This document shows positions 7,241 to 14,238 of a stretch of DNA of 14,238 bases, piece after piece; position 1 is the stretch's first letter; the number at the start of each line of letters is the position of its first letter. The translations under genes and the position numbers were made by a program. The DNA is from Rhizobium sp. LCM 4573 (GTDB lineage Bacteria > Pseudomonadota > Alphaproteobacteria > Rhizobiales > Rhizobiaceae), in contig NZ_MDDW01000001.1 of NCBI RefSeq assembly GCF_001854865.1, forward strand, positions 40,333 through 54,570. Reading direction: 5' to 3'. Below the pieces are notes generated by a model. The model searched no databases. It was not told where the DNA came from and was given only the letters and a program-made list of their open reading frames with translations.

Positions 7241-8914
7241 TTAGACGCTGCCCGCCAGAAGCCGCTTGGCCGCCGCCCGCGCCTCATCGGTGACGGAAGC
7301 GCCGGCAAGCATGCGGGCGATCTCTTCGGTGCGGTGCTCCGGTTCCATGGTCGCCACGCGCGTGGCGATTTTCTCCGAGCCGTCGGTTACCGGCCCCTTG
7401 GAAATCAGGAGATGCGTGGCCGCGCGCGCCGCCACCTGCGGCGCATGGGTCACGGAAAGCACCTGCACCTTATCGGAAAGGCGTTTCAGCCGCTGACCGA
7501 TGGCATCCGCCACCGCCCCGCCCACTCCGGTATCGATTTCATCGAAAACCAGCGTCGGAGCAGAGCCGCGATCGGCAAGCGCCACCTTGAGCGCCAGCAG
7601 GAAACGGGAGAGTTCGCCGCCTGAAGCCACCTTCATGATCGGACCGGGCCGCGTACCGGGGTTCGTCTGCACGTGGAACTCAACAGTATCTATACCTTCG
7701 GCGGCGGCGGCCTCTGGATCGCTCGTGACTTCCACCATGAATCGCGCCCGCTCGAGTTTGAGAGCGGGCAGCTCCGCCATCACCGATTCGGCAAGCGCAT
7801 CCGCGCCATGGCGGCGTTTCTGCGAAAGCGCGATGGCGGCCCGGTCATAGTCCGCCTTGGCGGCTGCGGTCAGCTTTTCAAGCTCGCCGAGCTTTTCCTC
7901 ACCCGCATCGAGATCAGCGAGATCGGCAACCATCTTTTCCGCAAGGGCCGGCAGGTCGGCGACCGCAACCGAATATTTGCGTCCGGCAGCGCGGAGCGCA
8001 AACAGCCGCTCTTCCACCCGTTCCAGCTCGCGCGGATCGAATTCTGTTTTTCGAAGCGCCGCCTCGACTTCCATCTGTGCGTTCGAAAGATGATTCAGCG
8101 CCGTGTCGAGCAGTTCGACGGTTTCTTCGAGCAGGCCCGGCGCCTCATGGCTCTTGCGTTCCAGGCGGCGCACCATGGAGGCGATGAGCGGAACGGGAGA
8201 TGCGTTGCCGTTCAGGAATTCGGATGCTTCGGAAATGTCGCCGGCGATGCGCTCCGCTTTCTGCATGCGCGAGCGCTGCTCGGCCAACTCATCCTCCTCG
8301 CCGTCGCGGGGACTCAGCGTTTCCAGTTCCTCGACGGATGCACGCAGATAGTCCGCTTCGCGGGCAGCCGCCTCCACCTTGGCACGGTGCACCTTGAAGG
8401 CTCTTTCCGCATCTTTCCAGGAGCGGTAGAGGCCCGACACATGCTGGGCGTCTTCGCCGAGCCCGGCAAAGGCATCGAGCAGGGTCCGATGAGCATCGGT
8501 ATCGACCAGCGCCCGATCATCGTGCTGGCCATGGATTTCCACGAGCAACTGGCCGGCCTGGCGCATGAGCTGCACGCTCACCGGCTGATCGTTGACCGAG
8601 GCGCGCGTGCGCCCATCGGCCGACTGGACGCGCCGGAAGATCAGGTCGCCGTCGTCGTCGATGCCGTTCTCCCGTAGAAGCAGCCGTGCCGCATGTCCCG
8701 GCGGCACATCGAAGACCGCCGTCACCTGCCCCTTTTCCTCCCCATGGCGAACGAGACCGCCATCGCCGCGCCCGCCGAGAGCGAGCGAAAGACTGTCGAG
8801 AAGAATGGATTTGCCGGCCCCCGTCTCGCCGGTCAGCACTGAAAGGCCGGTTTCGAAGGCGAGATCCAGTCGCTCGATCAGAACGATATCCCGGATCGAT
8901 AACTGGATCAGCAT
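7241..8914 (-). CDS. recN: DNA repair protein RecN
   Basis: RecN is an SMC-like ATPase that acts at double-strand breaks during recombinational repair. The 557-residue product matches the family length. The Walker A motif GETGAGKS is at residues 29-36, and a conserved EIHGQHDD block is at 126-133. The middle (about 155-375) is charged and helical, giving the expected short coiled coil. The C-terminal ATPase half has the ABC signature SGGELSR (431-437), Walker B PTLVFDEID (453-461) and the switch histidine in SVTHAPQVA (His490). GAGGA precedes the ATG by four bases. bamD ends 17 bases upstream on the same strand with no terminator between, so the two are probably one operon. I looked for an alphaproteobacterial LexA box (GTTC-N7-GTTC) just upstream and found none, so SOS control is not apparent. 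Confidence 0.97.
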   Translation of the reverse strand: MLIQLSIRDIVLIERLDLAFETGLSVLTGETGAGKSILLDSLSLALGGRGDGGLVRHGEEKGQVTAVFDVPPGHAARLLLRENGIDDDGDLIFRRVQSADGRTRASVNDQPVSVQLMRQAGQLLVEIHGQHDDRALVDTDAHRTLLDAFAGLGEDAQHVSGLYRSWKDAERAFKVHRAKVEAAAREADYLRASVEELETLSPRDGEEDELAEQRSRMQKAERIAGDISEASEFLNGNASPVPLIASMVRRLERKSHEAPGLLEETVELLDTALNHLSNAQMEVEAALRKTEFDPRELERVEERLFALRAAGRKYSVAVADLPALAEKMVADLADLDAGEEKLGELEKLTAAAKADYDRAAIALSQKRRHGADALAESVMAELPALKLERARFMVEVTSDPEAAAAEGIDTVEFHVQTNPGTRPGPIMKVASGGELSRFLLALKVALADRGSAPTLVFDEIDTGVGGAVADAIGQRLKRLSDKVQVLSVTHAPQVAARAATHLLISKGPVTDGSEKIATRVATMEPEHRTEEIARMLAGASVTDEARAAAKRLLAGSV

Positions 8915-8931
8915 GTTTCCTCGATCTTGGC

Positions 8932-9798
8932 TTATGCGCCTATAAGACGAGCCCCGGCACGCGAGATCCAGGAACCGCGGTTCTCACGTGGCTCTACGCC
9001 ACCCGTCTGCAGAAGCTTGTAGGAATCCGCATACCACTGGCTGTCTGGATAGTTGCGCCCGAGAACGGCAGCAGCCGTCTGCGCCTCTTCGACGATGCCC
9101 ATCGCAAAATAGGCTTCCGTCAGACGCGCCAAGGCCTCTTCCACCTGATTGGTATTGGAATACTGCTCGACCACCGTACGGAACCGCGTAATCGCGGCGA
9201 GGTATTCCTTGCGCTCGAGGTAATAGCGGCCGACCTGCATCTCCTTGCCGGCGAGCTGGTCGCGGGCGAATCGAATCTTGGCCTGCGCATCCTCGACATA
9301 TTCCGAATCCGGATAGTCGTTGACGACCTTGGTCATCGCCTCGATAGTGCGGCCGGCCGCGCGCTGGTCCTGCGTCACGTCGGCGATCTGCTTGGAATAG
9401 GAAAGCCCAACGAGATACTGCACATAGGCAGAATCCTTGGAATGCGGATATTGGGCCAAGTACCGGTTACCGGTCTTGATGGCCTCGTCGTTCTGGCCGA
9501 GCCGATACTTGCTGAAAGTGCTCATCACCAGAGCCTTGCGCGCCCATTCGGTGAACGGGTGCTGCCGGTCGATGGCGTCGAACTTGCGGCTCGCCTCGGC
9601 GATATTGCCCGCCTTCATGTTGGCGAGGCCCTGGTTGTACAGGGTTTCCGGCGGATCGCTTTCAAAGCCGAGCTTGGTGATGTCGATGTCCTTATCGGAC
9701 TGGCACGCGGTCACGCCGAACCCGGCGCCCATAAGCATCAGCGAAACGAGCGCCAACCGCGCCGTTCCACGCATTCCAGCAGACCTTGCATAAGCCAT
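8932..9798 (-). CDS. bamD: Outer membrane assembly lipoprotein BamD
   Basis: BamD is the essential TPR lipoprotein of the BAM complex, which folds beta-barrel proteins into the outer membrane. The product is 288 residues. A basic start and hydrophobic core lead to a lipobox-like GVTAC with lipidated Cys32. TPR-type helices then follow, beginning [19 protein letters not shown] and including [23 protein letters not shown] and [14 protein letters not shown], as in YfiO/BamD (older name ComL). I chose ATG 9798 because GGGAAG lies six to seven bases upstream and the signal peptide fits; the open frame to 9951 runs into the lpxC terminator region. An internal ATG eight codons later is possible. A strong terminator separates it from lpxC, so it needs its own promoter in the roughly 150 bases upstream. 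It is followed by recN after 17 bases. Confidence 0.95.
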   Translation of the reverse strand: MAYARSAGMRGTARLALVSLMLMGAGFGVTACQSDKDIDITKLGFESDPPETLYNQGLANMKAGNIAEASRKFDAIDRQHPFTEWARKALVMSTFSKYRLGQNDEAIKTGNRYLAQYPHSKDSAYVQYLVGLSYSKQIADVTQDQRAAGRTIEAMTKVVNDYPDSEYVEDAQAKIRFARDQLAGKEMQVGRYYLERKEYLAAITRFRTVVEQYSNTNQVEEALARLTEAYFAMGIVEEAQTAAAVLGRNYPDSQWYADSYKLLQTGGVEPRENRGSWISRAGARLIGA

Positions 9799-9864
9799 TC
9801 GATACTTCCCGATCGTCCCGCGCTTAAAAGCCCTCTGCTCTAGCCATAAAAGCAAAGAGAGAGC

Positions 9865-9891
9865 AACGCAATGATGGCGCATTAACGCAAT
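9865..9891. repeat. Two direct repeats of AACGCAAT upstream of bamD
   Basis: AACGCAAT occurs at 9865-9872 and again at 9884-9891, a 19-base period of nearly two helical turns. It sits between the lpxC terminator and the bamD start, where the bamD promoter must be. It may be a regulator binding site or chance; I do not recognise the motif. Confidence 0.3.
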
Positions 9892-9949
9892 TTTGTGGCA
9901 TTCGTAACCCTTTCGGGCATCGAAAAGCCATATCGAAATACTTCCACAC

Positions 9950-9980
9950 AAAAGAAAAGGCCGCTTCCGGGGAAGCGGCC
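9950..9980 (-). terminator. Strong intrinsic terminator after lpxC
   Basis: GGCCGCTTCC (9959-9968) and GGAAGCGGCC (9971-9980) form a nearly continuous GC-rich stem, nine pairs with a four-base loop. On the minus strand it is followed by TTTTCTTTT (9958-9950). It lies 22 bases past the lpxC stop. This is the best terminator in the window and separates lpxC from bamD. Confidence 0.9.
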
Positions 9981-10002
9981 AGGTCTACTGCGGCGAAACT
10001 TA

Positions 10003-10956
10003 TCAACCCGCCCAAGGGGCGAATTCCGGCATGCTGACCGGCACGAACTCCCCTGCCCGGACGCGCTGGCTGCGCGACGGAGCCTCGACTACCTCGTAAG
10101 CAGTCGGGTCGCTCAGCAGCGCCTTCAATGCATTGGCGTTCATCTTGTGACCACCGCGATAGGAACGGTAGCAGCCGATGAACTGCGCGCCGGCAAGCGC
10201 CAGATCGCCGACGGCATCGAGCGTCTTATGACGTACGAATTCATCTTCAAAACGCAGGCCTTCGATGTTGACGACCGTATCGTCGTCGGAGATCACGACG
10301 GAATTCTCGAGCGAGGAGCCGAGTGCATAGCCGGCAGCCCACAGACGCTCGACATCGCGCATGAAGCCGAAGGTACGGGCGCGGGCGAGTTCCTGCTTGA
10401 AGGTTGCAGCTGTCAGATCGCCCTTCCACGTCTGGCGGCCGATCAGCGGCGATGCAAAATCGATCTCCACTTCGAAACGGGTGCCGTCATACGGACGGAA
10501 CTCCGACCAGGATGCGCCCGATTCGATACGCACCGGCTTTACGACGCGGATGTAGCGTCGCTTGATGCCGAGATTGACGATTCCGACCTGCTCGATCGCC
10601 TCGATAAAGGGATAGGAGCTGCCGTCCATGATCGGCATCTCGCCGCCATCCACCTCCACGACGACATTGTCGATGCCGAGCGAATAGAGGGCGGCCATCA
10701 CGTGCTCGATGGTCGCGACCGAGCGCACCAGCGAAGTGCCCAATACGGTGCAAAGATCGGTATTGCCCACCTGCGAGGAAACCGCGCGATATTCGGCGAC
10801 GCTGCCGTCTTCGAAGTTACGGCTGAAGACGATGCCGGTACCGGCTTCCGCAGGCTGGAAGGTAATGCCGACGGAACTTCCCGAATGAACGCCGATTCCC
10901 GTCAGGGTGACAGGCGCGGCGATTGTCGTCTGGAAACCAAGTAGTCCGATGGTCAT
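10003..10956 (-). CDS. lpxC: UDP-3-O-acyl-N-acetylglucosamine deacetylase LpxC
   Basis: LpxC is the zinc enzyme that removes the acetyl group from UDP-3-O-acyl-GlcNAc, the committed step of lipid A synthesis in the cytoplasm. The 317-residue product has the zinc ligands His85 (ATIEHVMAAL), His243 and Asp247 (VRHKTLDAVGDL), the general base Glu84, and the catalytic His270 (RGGHKMNANAL). The N-terminal QTTIAAPVTLTGIGVHSG block and MPIMDGSSYPF (residues 107-117) are also diagnostic. The ATG at 10956 has AAGG about nine bases upstream. A terminator follows the gene, and a hairpin after ftsZ precedes its upstream region by about 210 bases, so lpxC probably forms its own transcription unit. Nothing unusual is seen in the coding region. 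Confidence 0.98.
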   Translation of the reverse strand: MTIGLLGFQTTIAAPVTLTGIGVHSGSSVGITFQPAEAGTGIVFSRNFEDGSVAEYRAVSSQVGNTDLCTVLGTSLVRSVATIEHVMAALYSLGIDNVVVEVDGGEMPIMDGSSYPFIEAIEQVGIVNLGIKRRYIRVVKPVRIESGASWSEFRPYDGTRFEVEIDFASPLIGRQTWKGDLTAATFKQELARARTFGFMRDVERLWAAGYALGSSLENSVVISDDDTVVNIEGLRFEDEFVRHKTLDAVGDLALAGAQFIGCYRSYRGGHKMNANALKALLSDPTAYEVVEAPSRSQRVRAGEFVPVSMPEFAPWAG

Positions 10957-11058
10957 TACTTACTGCCTTCTTTTTGCCGGCCCGAGAGCCGGAGTTCTGT
11001 TACCCGGATAGCCACCCCATTCTGAGGACTCGCGTTTTCCGGGCCTTTGTCAGGCTCC

Positions 11059-11087
11059 TACATACGCACACGCTTCGGACATTCCAA
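11059..11087 (-). promoter_or_regulatory. Weak candidate promoter for lpxC
   Basis: On the minus strand TTGGAA (11087-11082) and TATGTA (11064-11059) are 17 bases apart, about 100 bases before the lpxC ATG. The -10 is poor. The rest of the 10957-11167 gap contains only short imperfect stems near the start codon. This is listed because a promoter is expected here, not because the match is strong. Confidence 0.25.
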
Positions 11088-11167
11088 ATCACTGTTCGTT
11101 TCGGTTTGTAACGTTGCTAACCCACGAAGCCGCCTTCGCTTTTCGGCGCGGGCGAAAGCTTCAATGA

Positions 11168-11198
11168 CAAGGGCCCGGATAGGTGATCCGGGCCCTTG
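11168..11198 (-). terminator. Long GC-rich hairpin after ftsZ, probable terminator
   Basis: CAAGGGCCCGGAT (11168-11180) and ATCCGGGCCCTTG (11186-11198) form a perfect 13-bp stem with a 5-base loop, starting 22 bases after the ftsZ stop. On the minus strand the following bases (TCATTGAAGC) lack a T run. It may therefore act as a weak or Rho-assisted terminator, or as an mRNA 3'-end stabiliser. Confidence 0.6.
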
Positions 11199-11220
11199 CG
11201 CGATATCGGAGAAGACGTTC

Positions 11221-12978
11221 TCAGTTCGACTGGCGGCGCAGGAACGCCGGGATTTCGAGCTGGTCGTCGTCGTGATGGCTGGCCGCCCGCGGAACCGCCC
11301 GGCCCTGATCGTCCAGCTGGCCGCGACGGGGAGCGTAAAGGCTCGCTTCCGGAGAAAGCGACCGGCGCTGCTGGGAGGCGGCGCTCGGAGCCGGCGCAGT
11401 CATGTCGGCATTGACCGGCTCGTCCTCGCGGCGTCCGAGCGAATTCGTGATTCGCTTCAGGAGGCCCATCGGACCGCGCTCTTCCTGAACATGCTGCACG
11501 GGATGAGCGCGATGCTCCATCTCGGCCTTAACCACCGGCGGGAAGTCTTCCACCTTCGGCATGCGGACCGGCTCGACAACCTGCGGAGCGGGAGCCGGGG
11601 CATGCTCTTGATGGTAAGGCTGCGCCATGCGCGGTGCCGGCTGCGCCTGCATGTGATGAGCATGAGCAACCGAAGGCTGCGGTGCCGGGCGATTCATGAC
11701 CGGAGCCGGTGCAGGTGCTTCGGCCGGAGCCGCGGCAGCGAAGATCCGGCTTTGCGGGCGGAACTCTTCCTGCGGCTGCTGCATGGCCGGCTGCGGTGCG
11801 GCAGGCTGAGGCGCCGCGGCGATGGCAAGCTCCCGTTCCATGTCGGCCTCTGCCTGACGGATGGTTTCGGCAATCGGGTCGACGGTCTTGGGTGCCTGCG
11901 TCATCACTGCAGGCTGCACTGCGGCCGATGCCGAGGCAACGGCCGCGGAGGGACGGATAATTGGCTTGGCGGCTGCACGCATTTCCATCGCGTGGAGATC
12001 GCTCTGGCCGGCGTTGCGATCGATTCCGGTCGCGACGACGGAGACGCGGATCAGGCCTTCGAGCGCCTCGTCGAAGGTCGCGCCGAGGATGATGTTGGCA
12101 TCCGGATCGACTTCTTCGCGGATACGGGTCGCAGCCTCGTCGACTTCGAAGAGAGTGAGATCGCGACCGCCGGTGATGGAGATCAGCAGGCCTTGAGCAC
12201 CCTTCATCGAGGTTTCGTCGAGCAGCGGGTTGGCGATTGCGGCTTCCGCAGCCTGCAGCGCACGGCCCTGGCCGGATGCTTCGCCTGTGCCCATCATCGC
12301 ACGGCCCATTTCACGCATCACCGAGCGAACGTCGGCGAAGTCGAGGTTGATGAGGCCTTCCTTGACCATGAGGTCGGTGATGCAGGCAACGCCCGAATAG
12401 AGCACCTGGTCCGCCATCGCGAAGGCATCCGCGAAAGTGGTCTTGTCGTTGGCGATACGGAAGAGGTTCTGGTTCGGGATGACGATCAGCGTATCGACCG
12501 ACTTCTGCAGTTCCTGGATGCCTTCTTCGGCGAGACGCATGCGACGGCCGCCTTCGAAGTGGAACGGCTTCGTCACGACGCCGACCGTCAGAATGCCCTT
12601 GTTCCGGGCCGCCTGCGCAACGACCGGAGCCGCGCCCGTGCCGGTGCCGCCGCCCATGCCGGCGGTAACGAAGCACATGTGCGTCCCGGAGAGATGATCG
12701 ATGATCTCGTCGAGGCATTCTTCGGCAGCAGCGCGGCCGACTTCCGGCTGGGAGCCCGCGCCGAGACCTTCGGTGACCTGCACGCCCATCTGAATGATGC
12801 GCTCGGCCTTGGTCATGCTAAGAGCCTGAGCATCAGTATTGGCGACCACGAAATCGACGCCTTCAAGGCCCGCCGTGATCATATTGTTGACGGCGTTGCC
12901 GCCGCCGCCGCCGACGCCGAACACGGTGATCCGGGGCTTCAGTTCGGTAATATCAGGCTTCTGCAGCTTGATGGTCAT
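11221..12978 (-). CDS. ftsZ: Cell division GTPase FtsZ, long-linker rhizobial form
   Basis: FtsZ polymerises into the Z-ring that organises septum formation. The 585-residue product has the N-terminal glycine loop [13 protein letters not shown] (21-33), the tubulin signature GGGTGTG (109-115) and the T7 synergy loop NLDFADVRS (211-219). The conserved GTPase core ends near residue 320. A linker of about 240 residues, rich in Pro, Ala, Gln and Met, follows, and the conserved C-terminal peptide [12 protein letters not shown] ends the protein. This is far longer than the 383 residues of E. coli FtsZ and typical of Rhizobiales, many of which also carry a shorter second ftsZ elsewhere. I chose ATG 12978, with AAGGA nine bases upstream and the [10 protein letters not shown] start known in the family, over the in-frame ATG at 13029. 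ftsA ends 89 bases upstream. The C-terminal peptide is expected to bind FtsA. Confidence 0.98.
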   Translation of the reverse strand: MTIKLQKPDITELKPRITVFGVGGGGGNAVNNMITAGLEGVDFVVANTDAQALSMTKAERIIQMGVQVTEGLGAGSQPEVGRAAAEECLDEIIDHLSGTHMCFVTAGMGGGTGTGAAPVVAQAARNKGILTVGVVTKPFHFEGGRRMRLAEEGIQELQKSVDTLIVIPNQNLFRIANDKTTFADAFAMADQVLYSGVACITDLMVKEGLINLDFADVRSVMREMGRAMMGTGEASGQGRALQAAEAAIANPLLDETSMKGAQGLLISITGGRDLTLFEVDEAATRIREEVDPDANIILGATFDEALEGLIRVSVVATGIDRNAGQSDLHAMEMRAAAKPIIRPSAAVASASAAVQPAVMTQAPKTVDPIAETIRQAEADMERELAIAAAPQPAAPQPAMQQPQEEFRPQSRIFAAAAPAEAPAPAPVMNRPAPQPSVAHAHHMQAQPAPRMAQPYHQEHAPAPAPQVVEPVRMPKVEDFPPVVKAEMEHRAHPVQHVQEERGPMGLLKRITNSLGRREDEPVNADMTAPAPSAASQQRRSLSPEASLYAPRRGQLDDQGRAVPRAASHHDDDQLEIPAFLRRQSN

Positions 12979-13067
12979 GTTACCAGTTCCTTCTTTTTCC
13001 TGGCCGCGTCGCCAATCGGGCCAATTCATTCAACTTTTCTCTGACGTCCGAACGCCACTCCAGCACG

Positions 13068-14238
13068 TCAAAAACTCTCCTTCAGCCATTGGCCCATGCG
13101 AGCCAGCCGGCCGTTACCATTGCCGAGCGAGGCGATGAGCCCGCTCTGCGAAGCATGTGTTTCCAGTTCCGCGACCTGCGGATAGATCATCAGTCCCACG
13201 GCCGTCGAAAATGCAGGTCCCTTGGCCGCAGCCGGAAGACCCGAGACGCCCATCGGGCGGCCAATCCGGACATTGCGGGCCAAAATCCGCCGGGAGGTTT
13301 CCGCAAGACCGGTCAACTGGCTCGCTCCTCCGGTCAGGACCACGCGTTTTCCGACGATCGGGCTGAAGCCCGACTTCTGGATACGGTCACGGATGAGCTC
13401 CAGCGTCTCCTCGATGCGAGCTCGAACGATCCGCGTCACCAGCGACCGCGGAACCTGGGTCGGCTGATCGCGATCGTCCTCGCCGATCGGCGGGACGGAG
13501 ATCAGGTCGCGCTCGTCCGCGCCGGTGGAAAGCGCCGAACCATGAACGACCTTCAAACGCTCTGCGTCCTCGATCCGGGTCGACAGGCCGCGGGCAAGGT
13601 CGGTGGTCACATGGTGACCGCCAAGCCCGATGGCGTCGGTGTGAACGAGCCGGCCTTCGGCGAATACCGAGATCGTGGTGGTGCCGGCGCCCATGTCGAT
13701 CGCCGCACAGCCAAGCTCCACCTCGTCGTCCACCAGTGCCGCAAGCCCGCTTGCGTAAGGCGTGGCCACAATGCCCTCGACCGAGAGATGCGCACGGTTG
13801 ACGCAGAGCTCCAGGTTCTTGAGCATGGCCTGCTCGGCCGTCACCACATGCATGTCTACGCCGAGAATATCGCCGAACATCGACTGCGGATCGCGAATGC
13901 CGCGCTCACCGTCGAGAGAGAAGCCGGTCGGCAGCGAATGCAGTATCGCACGCTCCTGGCGGCGCGACTGCTGGCTGGCGGCGACCAGAACCTTGCGCAG
14001 GTCCGCCGCTTCGACCTCCTGTCCACCGAGATCGATCGTCGCCGTGTAGACGTCGCTCGCCAAACGGCCGGCCGAAACATTGACGATGAGGCTGTCGACG
14101 GTGAGTCCTGCCATGCGCTCGGCGGTATCCACCGCCAGCCGCACAACGCCCTCCACGGCATCGAGATCGGCGATCACGCCGGACTTCACGCCCCGTGAAC
14201 GCTGGTGGCCGATGCCGATGATCTCGACGCTGTGCGTG
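13068..14238 (-). CDS. ftsA: Cell division protein FtsA, 5' end beyond the window
   Basis: FtsA is the actin-like ATPase that tethers FtsZ filaments to the inner membrane and recruits later division proteins. The frame stays open to the window edge: codons upstream of 14189 translate to VEIIGIGHQRSRGVKSGVI, a conserved FtsA segment, so the apparent GTG start there is internal. About 389 residues are visible and roughly 50 are missing. The nucleotide-binding motif CAAIDMGAGTTTISVF (near 13664-13711) and the adenosine-side motif VLTGGASQLTGL (near 13310-13345) are clear. The C-terminus QWLKESF is the short amphipathic membrane-binding helix typical of FtsA. The 89-base gap to ftsZ has no terminator, so co-transcription with ftsZ is likely. 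Upstream neighbours (ftsQ, ddl) are expected outside the window. Confidence 0.97.
   Translation of the reverse strand, partial: THSVEIIGIGHQRSRGVKSGVIADLDAVEGVVRLAVDTAERMAGLTVDSLIVNVSAGRLASDVYTATIDLGGQEVEAADLRKVLVAASQQSRRQERAILHSLPTGFSLDGERGIRDPQSMFGDILGVDMHVVTAEQAMLKNLELCVNRAHLSVEGIVATPYASGLAALVDDEVELGCAAIDMGAGTTTISVFAEGRLVHTDAIGLGGHHVTTDLARGLSTRIEDAERLKVVHGSALSTGADERDLISVPPIGEDDRDQPTQVPRSLVTRIVRARIEETLELIRDRIQKSGFSPIVGKRVVLTGGASQLTGLAETSRRILARNVRIGRPMGVSGLPAAAKGPAFSTAVGLMIYPQVAELETHASQSGLIASLGNGNGRLARMGQWLKESF

Noticed and set aside
8972..8983. 12-bp palindrome GAACCGCGGTTC
   Set aside because: It lies inside the bamD coding region and is explained by Glu-Pro-Arg-Glu-Asn codons; no supporting context suggests a site.
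10978..10996. Small stem CCGGC/GCCGG in the lpxC 5' leader
   Set aside because: Five base pairs in GC-rich DNA, not overlapping the ribosome site; likely chance.
12979..13029. FtsZ start at the upstream ATG 13029
   Set aside because: It would add a non-conserved extension before the family-typical [10 protein letters not shown] start.
11047..13044. 665-codon open frame on the plus strand opposite ftsZ
   Set aside because: It is a shadow of the GC-rich ftsZ coding sequence: composition is Arg/His/Gly-rich, no domain is recognisable, there is no ribosome site, and ftsZ is certain.
13042..13070. Inverted repeat TGACGT/ACGTCA in the ftsA-ftsZ gap
   Set aside because: It has only 6-bp arms with a 17-base loop, overlaps the ftsA stop and lacks a T run, so it is probably chance.

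Overview
The window looks like chromosomal core DNA from a member of the Rhizobiaceae (Alphaproteobacteria, Rhizobiales). The reasons are the high G+C, the gene order ftsA-ftsZ-lpxC-bamD-recN-ligA on the minus strand, an FtsZ whose N-terminus ([16 protein letters not shown]) and very long Pro/Ala/Gln-rich linker are typical of rhizobial FtsZ, and several small secreted proteins of a rhizobial style. The genus cannot be fixed from this sequence alone. I see no tRNA, rRNA, CRISPR array, insertion sequence or prophage gene.

Layout. Positions 1-286 hold the 3' end of a cheW-type chemotaxis coupling gene (plus strand), followed by a hairpin and an AT-rich stretch with two dyads. Then come a small secreted protein of unknown function (480-803), an intrinsic terminator, a candidate promoter, and a 552-residue FAD-binding dehydrogenase (957-2615). 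That gene meets a CreA-family periplasmic protein gene (2616-3107, minus) end to end with no spacer. A DEDDh exonuclease with a TTG start (3178-3765, minus) lies upstream of creA. Positions 3766-4030 form a 265-base gap before a GNAT acetyltransferase (4031-4540, plus). The GNAT gene converges on ligA (4544-6703, minus) with three bases between the stops. Further along on the minus strand are a small secreted two-cysteine protein (6772-7137), recN (7241-8914), bamD (8932-9798), lpxC (10003-10956), ftsZ (11221-12978) and the 3' part of ftsA (13068 to the window edge).

Function. The minus-strand block is the distal end of the division and cell-wall cluster: FtsA and FtsZ build the Z-ring, LpxC commits to lipid A synthesis, and BamD helps insert outer-membrane proteins. 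It is followed by DNA maintenance genes (RecN, LigA). A strong terminator after lpxC and a weaker hairpin after ftsZ split this block into separate transcription units. bamD and recN, 17 bases apart, look co-transcribed.

Most unusual feature. The gap before the GNAT gene looks like a transcription attenuator. It has a -35/-10 pair that places the transcript start at or next to an ATG, a 25-codon open frame with three His, three Thr and three Met codons, and RNA segments that can pair in mutually exclusive 1:2, 2:3 and 3:4 arrangements, ending in an intrinsic terminator. The downstream enzyme closely resembles E. coli YhhY/AaaT, reported to acetylate amino acids and toxic aminoacyl-adenylate analogues, so control by tRNA charging would make sense. 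This is inference from sequence only. A second notable structure is a perfect 9-bp hairpin that buries the ligA Shine-Dalgarno sequence.
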